A program made the position numbers and the translations under genes. The notes beneath the pieces are model-generated. The model was not told the DNA's origin, did not search any database, and saw only the letters and a list, made by a program, of their open reading frames with translations. Below are positions 1 through 10,303 of a stretch of 64,000 nt of DNA, piece by piece. The DNA comes from Stutzerimonas frequens (GTDB taxonomy: Bacteria > Pseudomonadota > Gammaproteobacteria > Pseudomonadales > Pseudomonadaceae). Location: NCBI RefSeq assembly GCF_024448335.1, contig NZ_JAMOHM010000009.1:62001-126000 (forward strand). Reading direction: 5' to 3'. Numbering within the stretch: the stretch's first letter is position 1; every line of letters starts with the position of its first letter.

Positions 1-164
1 AGCTTGCCCGGAAAGAAGGCTTTGCGCGCCAGATGCAGCATCACGGCCGAATCCTTGCCGATGGAATAGAGCATCACCGGGTTACCGAACTCGGCGGCGA
101 CCTCGCGGATGATATGGATGCTTTCCGCCTCCAGCTGTTTCAGATGCGTCAGTTTGTCGACCAT
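1..164 (-). CDS. cysD: Sulfate adenylyltransferase subunit 2 (CysD), N-terminal part
   Basis: Only the first 54 residues lie in the window; the gene runs off the left edge. The visible protein begins [21 protein letters not shown] and carries the PAPS-reductase-like nucleotide-binding segment [18 protein letters not shown], whose SxGKDS loop binds the ATP phosphates. CysD with the GTPase CysN makes adenosine 5'-phosphosulfate, the first step of sulfate assimilation in the cytosol. In pseudomonads cysN follows cysD, which here would lie outside the window. A GTGAG ribosome site sits just upstream of the ATG. The family assignment is firm; the rest of the gene cannot be seen. Confidence 0.93.
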   Translation of the reverse strand, partial: MVDKLTHLKQLEAESIHIIREVAAEFGNPVMLYSIGKDSAVMLHLARKAFFPGK

Positions 165-230
165 GGCTACTCACGATTTGGCAGGTGGACGGCCGGCCGG
201 CCGTTGATTGGGCGCAACTCTAACACGGCC

Positions 231-275
231 TTAAATTCTAATCAGGCCGCGTTTTAGATCTAAAAGCTATAGATT
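231..275 (-). promoter_or_regulatory. Putative cysD upstream control region with 14-bp palindrome
   Basis: The 192-base gap between cysD and the Nif3-family gene is AT-rich compared with its surroundings. It holds a perfect palindrome, TTTTAGATCTAAAA, at 252-265. On the minus strand a possible promoter follows at CTGATT-N17-TAGAGT (about 219-247). A second inverted repeat, GCGGCC/GGCCGC with a 6-base loop (297-314), lies just past the Nif3 stop and could end that transcript. The sulfur regulator CysB is an obvious candidate ligand for the region, but this is inference only. Confidence 0.35.
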
Positions 276-356
276 TATATCGAGCAGGAGTACGAAGCGG
301 CCGCATCAGGCCGCCGATTCGACGAGCGCCAACAAGACCTCGTCAGCCAGATAAGC

Positions 357-1115
357 TCACGCCGGATTGGGGCAGTCGATGAAGCGATGCTCGATTCCGA
401 ACTGCCGCGCCAGGTAATCGCCGAGCGCCTGGACCCCGTACCGCTCGGTGGCATGGTGCCCCGCCGCGAAGAAGCTCAAACCGTTTTCCCGGGCGATGTG
501 CGCGGTAGGCTCGGAGATTTCGCCCGTGATGTAGGCGTCCACGCCGGCGGCGACGGCCTTGTCGATATAACCCTGGGCACCACCGGTGCACCAGGCGACG
601 CGACGGATCGGACCCCGGCCTTCGACCATCAATGGCTGGCGCCCGAGCGCTTGCTGTATGCCGTGCATGAACTCGGCCGGCGCCAGCGGCTGCTCCAGCG
701 ACCCGACCAACCCGACCGAACGCGGATTCTCCGGCTCCAGTCCACCTTCGATGCATAGCCCCAGCAACCTGCCCAGCTGGACGTTATTGCCAACCTCGGG
801 GTGCACATCGAGTGGCAGATGATAGGCGAGCAAGGAAATGTCGTGGCCCAGCAATGTCTTCAAACGACGCTGCTTCATTCCGACGATGCGTGCATCCTCG
901 TTCTTCCAGAAGTAGCCGTGGTGCACCAGCACCACGTCGGCATCAGCCTCGACCGCAGCATCGAGCAGTGCCTGGCTGGCCGTCACACCACTGACGATAC
1001 GGGCGACCCGAGGACGCCCTTCGACCTGAAGACCGTTGGGACAGTAATCGGCAATCCTGCCGGCCTCCAGATAGCGGTCCGCCTCCTGGACCAGCGTGGT
1101 AAGCGAAACAGTCAC
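357..1115 (-). CDS. Nif3-like dinuclear metal centre protein (YbgI/NIF3 family)
   Basis: This 252-residue protein belongs to the NIF3/YbgI family, a toroidal hexamer with a two-metal site whose substrate is not settled. Metal-binding histidines are visible in LVHHGYFWK near residue 65 and in the C-terminal FFAAGHHATERYG. I chose a GTG start at 1115: it has GAAGGAGAG at good spacing and gives the usual N-terminus VTVSLTTLVQEADRYL, while an upstream extension to 1151 looks unlike the family. It is divergent from algW, as I recall from other pseudomonads. The specific reaction is unknown. Confidence 0.88.
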   Translation of the reverse strand: MTVSLTTLVQEADRYLEAGRIADYCPNGLQVEGRPRVARIVSGVTASQALLDAAVEADADVVLVHHGYFWKNEDARIVGMKQRRLKTLLGHDISLLAYHLPLDVHPEVGNNVQLGRLLGLCIEGGLEPENPRSVGLVGSLEQPLAPAEFMHGIQQALGRQPLMVEGRGPIRRVAWCTGGAQGYIDKAVAAGVDAYITGEISEPTAHIARENGLSFFAAGHHATERYGVQALGDYLARQFGIEHRFIDCPNPA

Positions 1116-1202
1116 ATCGACCTCTCCTTCGCTGCAGCGAGCCCGCGGCAATGACCAGTGCGCTGCTGCAAATCATGAATGCGAAGCTGCATTTCAGTTC
1201 GA

Positions 1203-1220
1203 GCTTCGTATAATGCCGCC
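1203..1220 (+). promoter_or_regulatory. Putative algW promoter (-10 TATAAT)
   Basis: A perfect TATAAT at 1209-1214 lies 57 bases before the algW start in the divergent gap. No good -35 hexamer is visible 16-18 bases upstream, so an activator or an extended element may be needed. Confidence 0.45.
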
Positions 1221-1270
1221 ACCTTAAGGCGCACTCCCCGCGCCCGCAACTCTGTCCGGATTCCCGCGCG

Positions 1271-2428
1271 ATGTTCAATGCCCTGCGTTTCCTAGGCTGG
1301 CCGCTGCTGGTCGGCATACTCGTAGCACTGCTGATCATCCAGCGCTACCCGCAGCTGGTGGGGATCACCGAACCGGATATCGGTCTTCAGCAGGCGCCCC
1401 TAATAGCCGCCGGCTCCCAGCAGGGACCCTATTCGTATGCCAATGCCGTGGCTTCGGCGGCACCAGCCGTTGCCAATCTCTATACCACCAAGGTCATCGA
1501 GAAGACGGAGCAGCAACCGCCTTTGGCCAAAGACCCGCTGTTCCAGCGCTTTTTCAACGACAACCTGCCACGGCAGCGGCGCATGGAGTCGAGCCTCGGC
1601 TCGGCAGTCATCATGAGCCCCGAGGGCTACCTGCTGACCAACAATCACGTTACAGCCAATGCCGAGCAGATCGTCGTGGCGCTCAAGGATGGCCGCGAGA
1701 CCCTGGCCAGGGTGATCGGCAGTGATCCGGAAACCGACCTCGCGGTCCTCAAGATCGACCTGGCTGAGCTTCCGGCGATAACCCTTGGCCACTCCGATCG
1801 CATCCGCGTCGGTGACGTCACGCTGGCAATCGGCAACCCATTCGGGGTCGGCCAGACCGTGACCATGGGCATCATCAGCGCCACCGGACGCAACCAGCTG
1901 GGCCTCAATACCTACGAAGACTTCATCCAGACCGACGCCGCGATCAATCGTGGCAACTCGGGCGGCGCACTGGTCGATGCCGGCGGCAACCTCATCGGTA
2001 TCAACACCGCGATCATTTCCGAGTCCGGCGGCTCACAGGGCATCGGCTTCGCCATCCCGGTGAAGCTTGCGCTGGAGGTGATGAAATCGATCATCGAGCA
2101 TGGTCAGGTGATTCGCGGCTGGCTCGGAGTGGAGGTGCAATCGCTGACCCAGGAGCTGGCCGAGTCTTTCGGCCAGGAGGGCCGCCCGGGCATCGTCGTA
2201 GCCGGCGTCTACCGCGACGGCCCTGCCGAACGAGCCGGCCTGCAGCCTGGCGATCTGATTCTCAGCATCGATGGTGTGCAGTCGGCCGACGGTCGCAGTT
2301 CGATGAATCAGGTTGCCCGCGCGCGGCCGGGCGAGAAGATCGACATCGATATCCTACGCAACGGCAAACCATTGACCCTCACCGCGGAAGTGGGCGTCCG
2401 CCCACCGGTGAACGCCGCCCCTCGGTAG
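1271..2428 (+). CDS. algW: Periplasmic serine protease AlgW (DegS/HtrA family)
   Basis: A 385-residue trypsin-like S1C protease. It has an N-terminal membrane anchor (about residues 8-24), a catalytic domain with triad His126 (TNNHV), Asp156 (ETDLAV) and Ser230 (GNSGG), and one C-terminal PDZ domain from about residue 283. One PDZ and an anchor fit DegS/AlgW rather than DegP/MucD, which has two PDZ domains. In Pseudomonas AlgW cleaves the anti-sigma factor MucA when misfolded outer-membrane proteins bind its PDZ domain, releasing the sigma factor AlgU. Length and motifs are complete. It is divergent from the Nif3-family gene and convergent with the his genes. Confidence 0.93.
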   Translation: MFNALRFLGWPLLVGILVALLIIQRYPQLVGITEPDIGLQQAPLIAAGSQQGPYSYANAVASAAPAVANLYTTKVIEKTEQQPPLAKDPLFQRFFNDNLPRQRRMESSLGSAVIMSPEGYLLTNNHVTANAEQIVVALKDGRETLARVIGSDPETDLAVLKIDLAELPAITLGHSDRIRVGDVTLAIGNPFGVGQTVTMGIISATGRNQLGLNTYEDFIQTDAAINRGNSGGALVDAGGNLIGINTAIISESGGSQGIGFAIPVKLALEVMKSIIEHGQVIRGWLGVEVQSLTQELAESFGQEGRPGIVVAGVYRDGPAERAGLQPGDLILSIDGVQSADGRSSMNQVARARPGEKIDIDILRNGKPLTLTAEVGVRPPVNAAPR

Positions 2429-2438
2429 CAACGCACTC

Positions 2439-2460
2439 AGCGAACCCGCCCGGGTTCGCT
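2439..2460. terminator. Hairpin between algW and hisC (bidirectional terminator candidate)
   Basis: AGCGAACCC and GGGTTCGCT form a perfect 9-bp stem around a GCCC loop, 11 bases after the algW stop and between two convergent genes. There is no U-run on either side, so intrinsic termination would be weak. Confidence 0.45.
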
Positions 2461-2473
2461 AGGCCTGCACTCT

Positions 2474-2500
2474 TAGCCGAGCGCCCCTAGCCGAGCGCCT
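2474..2500. repeat. Tandem duplication at the 3' end of hisC
   Basis: TAGCCGAGCGCC occurs twice with a 14-base period (2474 and 2488). The second copy holds the hisC stop and last codons in reverse; the first lies just past the stop and repeats the end of the gene. This looks like a small local slippage duplication. Confidence 0.6.
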
Positions 2501-3533
2501 CGAGTAACGCCTGATTCTGCTCGGGCGTGCCGATGGTAATGCGCAGAAACTGCTCGATACGAAGCTGCTTGAAGTGACGCACGATCACGCCCTGCTCGCG
2601 CAGTCCGGCGGCGATGCTCGCTGCATCGCGTTGCGGGTGGCGCGCAAAAATGAAGTTCGCCGCCGAAGGCAGAACCTCGAAGCCGCGCGCCTGCAACGCC
2701 GCGGTCACCTTTTCCCGGCTGTCGATAACCTGCCGGCAGGTCCGCTCGAAGTATTCGCGATCCTCGAAGGCAGCGGCCGCTCCGGCAATAGCGATGCGAT
2801 CCAGTGGATAAGAGTTGAAGCTGTTCTTGATGCGTTCCAGCGCCTCGATCAGCTCCGGATGGCCGACCGCCAGACCAACCCGCAACCCGGCCAACGAGCG
2901 CGACTTGGAGAGCGTCTGGGTCACCAGCAGGTTCGGGTAACGATCGACCAGGGCAATTGCCGACTCGCCGCCAAAATCGACATAGGCCTCGTCGACCAAC
3001 ACGACGGACTCGGTATTGGCCTGCAACAGCCGCTCGATCGCGTCGAGCGGCAACAGGCAGCCGGTCGGCGCGTTCGGGTTGGGGAAGATGATGCCGCCGT
3101 TCGGTCGCTGGTAATCGGCGACGTCGATCTGGAATTGCTGGTTCAACGCGATAGTTTCGTAGGCGATGCCGTACAGCCCGCAGTAGACCGGATAGAAGCT
3201 GTAGCTGATATCAGGAAACAGCAACGGACGGCCATGCTGGAGCAGCCCATGAAACGCGTGCGCCAGCACTTCGTCGGAACCATTACCGACGAATACCTGG
3301 GTCGGCTGCACATTGTAGTAGTCGGCTACAGCCTGCTTGAGGCGCTCACCATTGGGGTCCGGATACAGGCGCAGGCCATCGTTGATTTCCGCCTGCATCG
3401 CAGCGATCGCCCGCGGCGACGGGCCGTAGGGGTTCTCGTTGGTGTTGAGCTTGACCAGCTTGTTCAGCTTGGGTTGCTCGCCTGGCACATAGGGCACCAG
3501 GTCCTTGACGAAGGGGCTCCAGAACTTGCTCAT
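2487..3533 (-). CDS. hisC: Histidinol-phosphate aminotransferase
   Basis: A 348-residue fold-type I PLP aminotransferase that converts imidazole-acetol phosphate and glutamate to L-histidinol phosphate. The PLP lysine is Lys210 in [24 protein letters not shown] and DEAYVDF are the usual cofactor-binding stretches. The start [15 protein letters not shown] is supported by AGGAGAGAAGG upstream and by family N-termini. It is the last gene of ibaG-murA-hisG-hisD-hisC. The 147-base gap from hisD is unusually long for this operon and carries a palindromic repeat pair. This looks like the hisC1 type, clustered with hisGD. Confidence 0.94.
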   Translation of the reverse strand: MSKFWSPFVKDLVPYVPGEQPKLNKLVKLNTNENPYGPSPRAIAAMQAEINDGLRLYPDPNGERLKQAVADYYNVQPTQVFVGNGSDEVLAHAFHGLLQHGRPLLFPDISYSFYPVYCGLYGIAYETIALNQQFQIDVADYQRPNGGIIFPNPNAPTGCLLPLDAIERLLQANTESVVLVDEAYVDFGGESAIALVDRYPNLLVTQTLSKSRSLAGLRVGLAVGHPELIEALERIKNSFNSYPLDRIAIAGAAAAFEDREYFERTCRQVIDSREKVTAALQARGFEVLPSAANFIFARHPQRDAASIAAGLREQGVIVRHFKQLRIEQFLRITIGTPEQNQALLEALG

Positions 3534-3567
3534 CCGCCCTTCTCTCCTCGAATGTGGTCGGTTTGCC

Positions 3568-3645
3568 GTAGGGTGGAAAACCGCGAAGCGTTTCCCACTT
3601 GCCACGTTGGCCAGCGGTGGGCAAGCAAAGCGTTGTCCACCCTAC
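3568..3645. repeat. Inverted pair of REP-like palindromic units
   Basis: Two related units of about 30 bases face each other: one begins GTAGGGTGGAAAACC (3568-3599), and the reverse complement of 3616-3645 begins GTAGGGTGGACAACG. Both carry an AAGCG- or AAAGCG-like core, and the outer arms GTAGGGTGGA/TCCACCCTAC pair perfectly. The layout is that of a BIME or REP doublet, the kind mobilised by RAYT transposases, and it sits between hisD and hisC. Just downstream a separate short repeat tract (TTGCAGCTTGAAGCTTGC, 3661-3678) abuts the hisD stop. Confidence 0.7.
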
Positions 3646-3680
3646 GATCTGACTTGTCGCTTGCAGCTTGAAGCTTGCCG

Positions 3681-4991
3681 CTAGCCTTTGATCCGGTACT
3701 CGGCGCTGCGCGCATGCGCAGTCAGCGATTCGCCGCGCGCCAGGACCGACGCCACCTTGCCCAAGGTCGAGGCCCCCTCGGCCGAGCAGTTGATGATCGA
3801 CGAGCGTTTCTGGAAGTCGTATACGCCCAGCGGCGAAGAGAAACGTGCAGTCCCGGAGGTCGGCAGCACGTGGTTGGGGCCGGCGCAATAGTCGCCCAGC
3901 GCCTCGGCGGTGTAGCGCCCCATGAAGATCGCTCCGGCATGGCGAATCTGCGGCAGCCACTGCTCCGGATCGGCGACCGAAAGCTCCAGATGTTCAGGGG
4001 CGATGCGGTTGGCCACCTCGATGGCCTGCTGCATGTCGGCCACCTGGATCAGCGCGCCGCGACCTTCGATGGAGGTGCGGGCGATGTCGGCACGCTCCAG
4101 CGTCGGCAGCAGGCGGGCGATGCTCTCGGCGACGCGATCGAGGAACGCGGCATCCGGGCTGACCAGGATCGATTGCGCATCCTCATCGTGCTCGGCCTGG
4201 GAGAACAGATCCATGGCGATCCAGTCCGGATCGGTCTGGCCATCACAGACCACGAGGATTTCCGATGGCCCGGCAATCATGTCGATGCCAACCTTGCCGA
4301 ACACGTGACGCTTAGCGGTAGCGACGTAGATGTTGCCCGGCCCAACGATCTTGTCCACCGGCGGCACGCTCTCGGTGCCGTAGGCCAACGCCGCGACGGC
4401 TTGCGCCCCGCCGATGGTGAAGACCCGGTCGACACCGGCAATGCAGGCCGCAGCCAACACCAGCTCGTTGACCTCGCCACGCGGCGTCGGCACCACCATG
4501 ACCACCTCCGGCACGCCGGCGACCTTGGCCGGAATGGCGTTCATCAGCACCGAAGACGGATAGGAAGCCTTGCCGCCCGGCACGTAGAGGCCGGCGCGAT
4601 CCAGCGGCGTGACCTTCTGACCGAGCACAGTGCCGTCGGCCTCGGTGTAGGTCCAGGAGTCCTGTTTCTGCCGCTCGTGATAGCTGCGCACGCGCTCGGC
4701 AGCGATTTCCAGCGCCTCGCGCTGCTCCCGGGTGATGCGCTCGAGCGCCTGTTCCAGACGCGCGCGCGGCAGGATCAGATCGGCCATGGAGGCGACTTCC
4801 AGCGCGTCGAAACGCTGGGTCAGCTCGACGACCGCTGCATCGCCGCGCTCGCGCACGGCCTTGATGATCTCCAGCACCCGCGCGTTAACGCCGTCGTCGG
4901 AGACGCTTTCCCAGCTCAGCAGATGGTCCAGATGACGAGCGAAGTCGGCATCGGCAGCGTTGAGTCGGCGAATGGCGGAGGGAGCGGTCAT
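3681..4991 (-). CDS. hisD: Histidinol dehydrogenase
   Basis: A 436-residue zinc enzyme that oxidises L-histidinol to L-histidine in two NAD-dependent steps, the end of the histidine pathway. Recognisable segments are the nucleotide-binding stretch [40 protein letters not shown] and the metal-site stretch [10 protein letters not shown]. Length is usual for the family. The ATG at 4991 follows AAGAGG. It lies between hisG and hisC, with a 169-base gap after hisG in which I see a GCCC/GGGC hairpin (about 5089-5103) but no clear promoter. Confidence 0.96.
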   Translation of the reverse strand: MTAPSAIRRLNAADADFARHLDHLLSWESVSDDGVNARVLEIIKAVRERGDAAVVELTQRFDALEVASMADLILPRARLEQALERITREQREALEIAAERVRSYHERQKQDSWTYTEADGTVLGQKVTPLDRAGLYVPGGKASYPSSVLMNAIPAKVAGVPEVVMVVPTPRGEVNELVLAAACIAGVDRVFTIGGAQAVAALAYGTESVPPVDKIVGPGNIYVATAKRHVFGKVGIDMIAGPSEILVVCDGQTDPDWIAMDLFSQAEHDEDAQSILVSPDAAFLDRVAESIARLLPTLERADIARTSIEGRGALIQVADMQQAIEVANRIAPEHLELSVADPEQWLPQIRHAGAIFMGRYTAEALGDYCAGPNHVLPTSGTARFSSPLGVYDFQKRSSIINCSAEGASTLGKVASVLARGESLTAHARSAEYRIKG

Positions 4992-5160
4992 AGCGGGCCT
5001 CTTGGTTGGCTAGGCATCGGAAGCAGCCGGCTTCGTTGCAACCGCACGAAGCGCAGGCCGGGCTCTCAGGCGCCGCTAGAATATCAAGCCCACCGTGCGG
5101 GCACCTGAGAATTTCAGCTATGGCACGAATAGGCAGGCGCGGCCGCAGCCGCGTGAGATA

Positions 5161-5793
5161 TCAATGCTGATGTTGCTCAACGGCCGCGTGCAGCGTATCG
5201 ATCAGCGCCTGGATGCGCGCGTGCTGCATCTTCATCGAAGCCTTGTTCACCACCAGACGCGAGCTGATGGTGGCGATCAGTTCCTGGGGCTCCAGGCCAT
5301 TGGCACGCAGCGTGTTGCCGGTGTCGACCACGTCGATGATCTTGTCGGCCAGCCCCACCAGTGGCGCGAGCTCCATGGAGCCGTACAGCTTGATGATGTC
5401 GACCTGACGACCCTGTTCGGCGTAATAGCGCTTGGCCACGTTGACGAACTTGGTCGCCACACGCAGACGCCCCTTTGGCTCCGGCGCGCCGACCTTGCCG
5501 GCGGTCATCAACTTGCAGTTGGCGATCTTCAGGTCGAGCGGCTCGTACAGCCCCTGGCCACCGTACTCCATCAGCACGTCCTTGCCGGCGACGCCAAGGT
5601 CGGCCGCACCATGCTCGACATAGGTCGGCACGTCGGTGGCACGGACGATGAGCAGACGCACGTCATCCTGGGTGGTCGGGATGATCAGCTTGCGGCTCTT
5701 GTCCGGATTCTCGGTAGGCTCGATGCCCGCGGCAGCGAGCAGTGGCAGCGTGTCATCGAGAATGCGGCCTTTGGACAGGGCGATGGTGAGCAT
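5161..5793 (-). CDS. hisG: ATP phosphoribosyltransferase, short form
   Basis: HisG joins ATP and PRPP, the committed and feedback-controlled first step of histidine synthesis. At 210 residues it is the short form, which lacks the C-terminal regulatory domain and needs HisZ as partner; no hisZ is in the window. The PRPP-binding stretch [16 protein letters not shown] is present. I chose [15 protein letters not shown] because it matches the family start and follows AAGGA at 8 bases; a longer reading frame to 5823 adds an unlikely 10 residues. It follows murA closely. Confidence 0.95.
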   Translation of the reverse strand: MLTIALSKGRILDDTLPLLAAAGIEPTENPDKSRKLIIPTTQDDVRLLIVRATDVPTYVEHGAADLGVAGKDVLMEYGGQGLYEPLDLKIANCKLMTAGKVGAPEPKGRLRVATKFVNVAKRYYAEQGRQVDIIKLYGSMELAPLVGLADKIIDVVDTGNTLRANGLEPQELIATISSRLVVNKASMKMQHARIQALIDTLHAAVEQHQH

Positions 5794-5874
5794 GGAGCGT
5801 TTTCCTTGAACGGCAACGGCCAACCTTGAGCGGCGACCATGTGACCAACTGCGATCTCGCGTAGCAGATCGCTA

Positions 5875-7483
<1,609 letters not shown>

Positions 7484-7523
7484 GTTCTACCTCAATCGGG
7501 CGCAGGACGCGCACGGGCCGGCC

Positions 7524-7552
7524 ATCATACAAAAAAGCCCGAAGGCTGCGAA
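7524..7552 (-). promoter_or_regulatory. Putative promoter of ibaG-murA-hisGDC
   Basis: On the minus strand TTCGCA (7547-7552) and TATGAT (7524-7529) are 17 bases apart, with the -10 41 bases before the ibaG start. The promoter overlaps the terminator hairpin of the upstream psiE-like gene. Confidence 0.45.
7530..7548 (-). terminator. Rho-independent terminator after the mla/psiE operon
   Basis: On the minus strand the RNA reads AGCC-UUCG-GGCU followed by a run of U: a short GC stem with a stable UUCG tetraloop. It lies 27 bases after the psiE-like stop and separates that operon from ibaG. Confidence 0.6.
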
Positions 7553-7574
7553 CCCCGAACCTCGCGCGCAGATC

Positions 7575-8066
7575 TCAATCCAGCGTTTCGGCCCCCTGAT
7601 CGCGCTCGCGCCGCTGCCGCGACAGCCCGCTGTCGCTCTGCACGGCCGGGAAGCGCGAGGAGGCAAAGCGCACCACCAGGATCGCCAGCGCCAGCAGCAG
7701 GATCGCGCCGGACACATAGACCACGCCCATGTCTGGACGGTGGTGATGGGAAATATCGGAAATCAGCAGGCGGGTCAGTGCGGTGATCGCCACATAGATA
7801 AGGAAGCGCACCGGCATGTGGTTGGTCTTGAAATAGATCCCGACCATCGCGCCCAGCTCGAGATAGATGAACAGCAGCAGGATGTCATCTATCGATATGT
7901 GGCCCTTCTCGACCATGCCGAGAAAGGCCATGACCGCAGCCCAAGCCGTCACTGCGCCGATGGCAAACAGCGCCAGGTAGTGGAAGCTCTCGACCAGCAA
8001 ATTGCCAAGCGATTCAGCGAGCCCATGCACGCCATCGCGCAGGTTTTCCGCCCAGCGCAGTTTCAT
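7575..8066 (-). CDS. PsiE-family membrane protein
   Basis: A 163-residue inner-membrane protein resembling PsiE (phosphate-starvation-inducible E), whose function is unknown. It has four hydrophobic segments (roughly residues 28-50, 60-80, 85-105 and 115-135), the conserved IDDILLLFIYLELGAMVGIYF and the histidine-rich loop ISDISHHHRPDMG. It starts 15 bases after mlaB and ends at a terminator, so it is probably the last gene of the mla operon. I do not recall it at this place in P. aeruginosa. Any role in lipid transport is only suggested by position. Confidence 0.75.
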   Translation of the reverse strand: MKLRWAENLRDGVHGLAESLGNLLVESFHYLALFAIGAVTAWAAVMAFLGMVEKGHISIDDILLLFIYLELGAMVGIYFKTNHMPVRFLIYVAITALTRLLISDISHHHRPDMGVVYVSGAILLLALAILVVRFASSRFPAVQSDSGLSRQRRERDQGAETLD

Positions 8067-8081
8067 ACGGCTGTCTCCTTG

Positions 8082-8396
8082 TCAGACCGGGGAAGCGTCC
8101 AGCGGCAGGATATCCATAAGGCCGGACACCCTGGCGATCTTCTGCATGTCGTCCGGCAAACCAGTGACACGCAGCTCGACGCCAGCCGCCCTGGCATCGC
8201 GCATGAAAGCCAGAAGCAGCGACAGCCCGACACTACTGGAGCGCTCCACGGCGGAGCAATCGAGCGTCAGCGGCGAGCGGCCGCCAGCGATCAGCGACCG
8301 GCCGGCTTCACGCAAGGCCGGTCCACTGCGGTAATCCAACACGCCGCGCAGGCGCAGTTCGGCCTCGCCAGAGCGCTCGATCTGCGCCTCACTCAT
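8082..8396 (-). CDS. mlaB: STAS-domain protein MlaB
   Basis: A 104-residue STAS-domain protein, the small cytoplasmic subunit of the MlaFEDB lipid transporter, which binds and stabilises the ATPase MlaF. The core LTLDCSAVERSSSVGLSLLLAFMRDAR carries the STAS serine/threonine motif. Its ATG lies inside the end of mlaC (8-bp overlap), which fixes the start; a longer frame to 8516 only reads mlaC out of frame. Confidence 0.88.
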   Translation of the reverse strand: MSEAQIERSGEAELRLRGVLDYRSGPALREAGRSLIAGGRSPLTLDCSAVERSSSVGLSLLLAFMRDARAAGVELRVTGLPDDMQKIARVSGLMDILPLDASPV

Positions 8397-9036
8397 CACC
8401 AGCCGCCTGCTGCCCGGCTTCGGTTCCCTTCGCCCGCGCCACCACTTCGGCCCAGCCATCGATGGTCTTGTCCAGATCGCCGCCGTTCTTCTGCATCGAG
8501 TCGGCGAACTGGTCACGGAACAGCTTGCCTATGTTGATGCCATTGATGATCACGTTGCGCACGCGCCACTCGCCATCGTTGACCATGGTGTAGGACACCG
8601 GATAGATCTCGCCCTGCCGCCCCACCACTTCCATGCCGACACTGGTGCGCTTGGGGTCCTGCTTGCCGCTGGGCGGCAGCACGCGAATCTGCTGGTTGTT
8701 GTACTCGAGCAAGGCATTGCCATAGAACTGCATCAGGCTGCGCTTGAAGTTTTCCTGAAAACGCTTCATTTGCTCGGGCGAGGCATTGCGCGAGTACTTG
8801 ACGGTCATGATGCTGCGAGAGATGCCGTCCGCATCGACTACCGGACCGAGAATCTCATTGAGCGAATCGTAGAACGCCGACGGATCGTTACGGTACTGCT
8901 CCTTGTTGGCCTTCAGGTCGGCCAGCAGTTCGTCGGTGGTCTTCTGGATCACCTGATGCGCGCTCAGCGCGGCATGGGAGAACATGGGCAATACGGCCAG
9001 CAGAACCAGCAGGCCGCAACGCAGGGCAGTCATCAT
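8389..9036 (-). CDS. mlaC: Periplasmic phospholipid-binding protein MlaC
   Basis: A 215-residue secreted protein of the MlaC/Ttg2D family, which ferries phospholipids between the outer-membrane MlaA complex and the inner-membrane MlaFEDB complex. The signal peptide (about residues 1-22, ending SHA) is clear, and the mature part is mainly helical with the family stretch VIINGINIGKLFRDQF. AAGGAGAAGCG precedes two consecutive ATG codons. It overlaps mlaB. Confidence 0.93.
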   Translation of the reverse strand: MMTALRCGLLVLLAVLPMFSHAALSAHQVIQKTTDELLADLKANKEQYRNDPSAFYDSLNEILGPVVDADGISRSIMTVKYSRNASPEQMKRFQENFKRSLMQFYGNALLEYNNQQIRVLPPSGKQDPKRTSVGMEVVGRQGEIYPVSYTMVNDGEWRVRNVIINGINIGKLFRDQFADSMQKNGGDLDKTIDGWAEVVARAKGTEAGQQAAGDE

Positions 9037-9047
9037 TCGCTTCTCCT

Positions 9048-9506
9048 TTACTCTTTATTAACCGAATTGAGCAGGAACTTGCCGATCAGGTCCTCGAGCA
9101 CCAGCGACGACTGGGTGTCCTGGATGGTATCTCCGTCCTTCAGCACCTCTTCCTCCCCGCCCACGCTGATGCCGACATACTTCTCTCCGAGCAGGCCGGC
9201 CGTCAGGATCGAGGCCGTGGAATCGGCCGGCAGGATGTTCACATCCTCCTGGATTTCCAGGGTCACCCGTCCGGTGTAGCTGTCGCGGTCCAGATCGATC
9301 GCAGTGACCTTGCCGATGGTTACGCCAGCCATGGTCACCTTTGATCGGACCGTCAATCCGGCGATATTGTCGAAATAGGCATACAGCTTGTAGGTATCGG
9401 TGTCGGCCACGCTCAGTCCGCTGACTCGCAGCGACAGCAGCAGCAGGGCCAGCAGGCCGGCGAGCAGGAACAGGCCGACGCCCAACTCCAGAGTGCGGAT
9501 ACGCAT
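9048..9506 (-). CDS. mlaD: MCE-domain lipid transporter subunit MlaD
   Basis: A 152-residue protein with one N-terminal transmembrane helix (about residues 7-27) and one MCE domain. MlaD forms a hexameric ring in the periplasm on top of MlaE. The MCE core is seen in AYFDNIAGLTVRSKVTMAGV and GLLGEKYVGISVGG. Start and the mlaE stop share one base (TGATG), indicating coupled translation. Confidence 0.94.
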   Translation of the reverse strand: MRIRTLELGVGLFLLAGLLALLLLSLRVSGLSVADTDTYKLYAYFDNIAGLTVRSKVTMAGVTIGKVTAIDLDRDSYTGRVTLEIQEDVNILPADSTASILTAGLLGEKYVGISVGGEEEVLKDGDTIQDTQSSLVLEDLIGKFLLNSVNKE

Positions 9507-10303
9507 CAGAAATCTCCAAACATCAATGCGGTCAAAATGAAATCGAGCCCAAGCACCGCCAGCGAGGCGTAGACCACGGTTCGGGTCGTGGCACGGCTGA
9601 TCCCTTCGGAAGTCGGCTCGCAGTCGTAGCCCTGGAAGACAGCGATCCAGGTCACGACGAAGGCGAATACGACGCTCTTGATCACGCCGTTGAGCACATC
9701 CGAATGAAAGTCGACACTGTTCTGCATGTTGGCCCAGAACGAGCCTTCGTATACGCCGAGCCAGTCAACGGCGACCATCGCTCCGCCCCAGATGCCGACC
9801 ACATTGAAGATCAGCGTCAGCAACGGCAGGGAAATGAAACCCGCCCACAGGCGCGGCGCGATGATGTATTTCAGCGGGTCGACACCGATCATCTCCAGGC
9901 TCGACAACTGCTCGGTTGACTTCATGTTGCCGATCTCGGCCGCCAAGGCCGACCCGGCGCGACCGGCGAACAGCAATGCAGTCACTACCGGCCCCAGCTC
10001 ACGCAGGAGCGTCAACGCGACCATCTGACCGACAGCCTGCTCGGACCCGTAGCTGCTGAGGATGTTGTAGCCCTGCAGCGCCAGCACCATACCGATGAAG
10101 ATACCGGACACCACCACGATAGCCAGCGACAGCACCCCCACCGAATAGAGCTGCTTGACCAGCAGGGAAAATCCGTTGCGCAGCCCGCTGCGACCGAACA
10201 GGGCGTGCATGAGAAAAAGCGTCGAGCGCCCCAACGCCGCCACGACATCAAGACCGGCACGCCCGAGCAGAGCAATCCGATCCAACAGCGAACGCTTACG
10301 CAT
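9506..10303 (-). CDS. mlaE: ABC-type lipid transport permease MlaE
   Basis: A 265-residue multi-pass inner-membrane permease of the MlaE/YrbE family. The hallmark [34 protein letters not shown] is the coupling region that contacts the ATPase. I chose [10 protein letters not shown], with GGGAGGTGGTG upstream; it overlaps the end of mlaF by 8 bp. A longer frame to 10366 lies inside mlaF. Confidence 0.94.
   Translation of the reverse strand: MRKRSLLDRIALLGRAGLDVVAALGRSTLFLMHALFGRSGLRNGFSLLVKQLYSVGVLSLAIVVVSGIFIGMVLALQGYNILSSYGSEQAVGQMVALTLLRELGPVVTALLFAGRAGSALAAEIGNMKSTEQLSSLEMIGVDPLKYIIAPRLWAGFISLPLLTLIFNVVGIWGGAMVAVDWLGVYEGSFWANMQNSVDFHSDVLNGVIKSVVFAFVVTWIAVFQGYDCEPTSEGISRATTRTVVYASLAVLGLDFILTALMFGDF

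Noticed and set aside
3675-5108. A 477-residue plus-strand frame opposite hisD
   Set aside because: Antisense shadow of hisD with no recognisable sequence.
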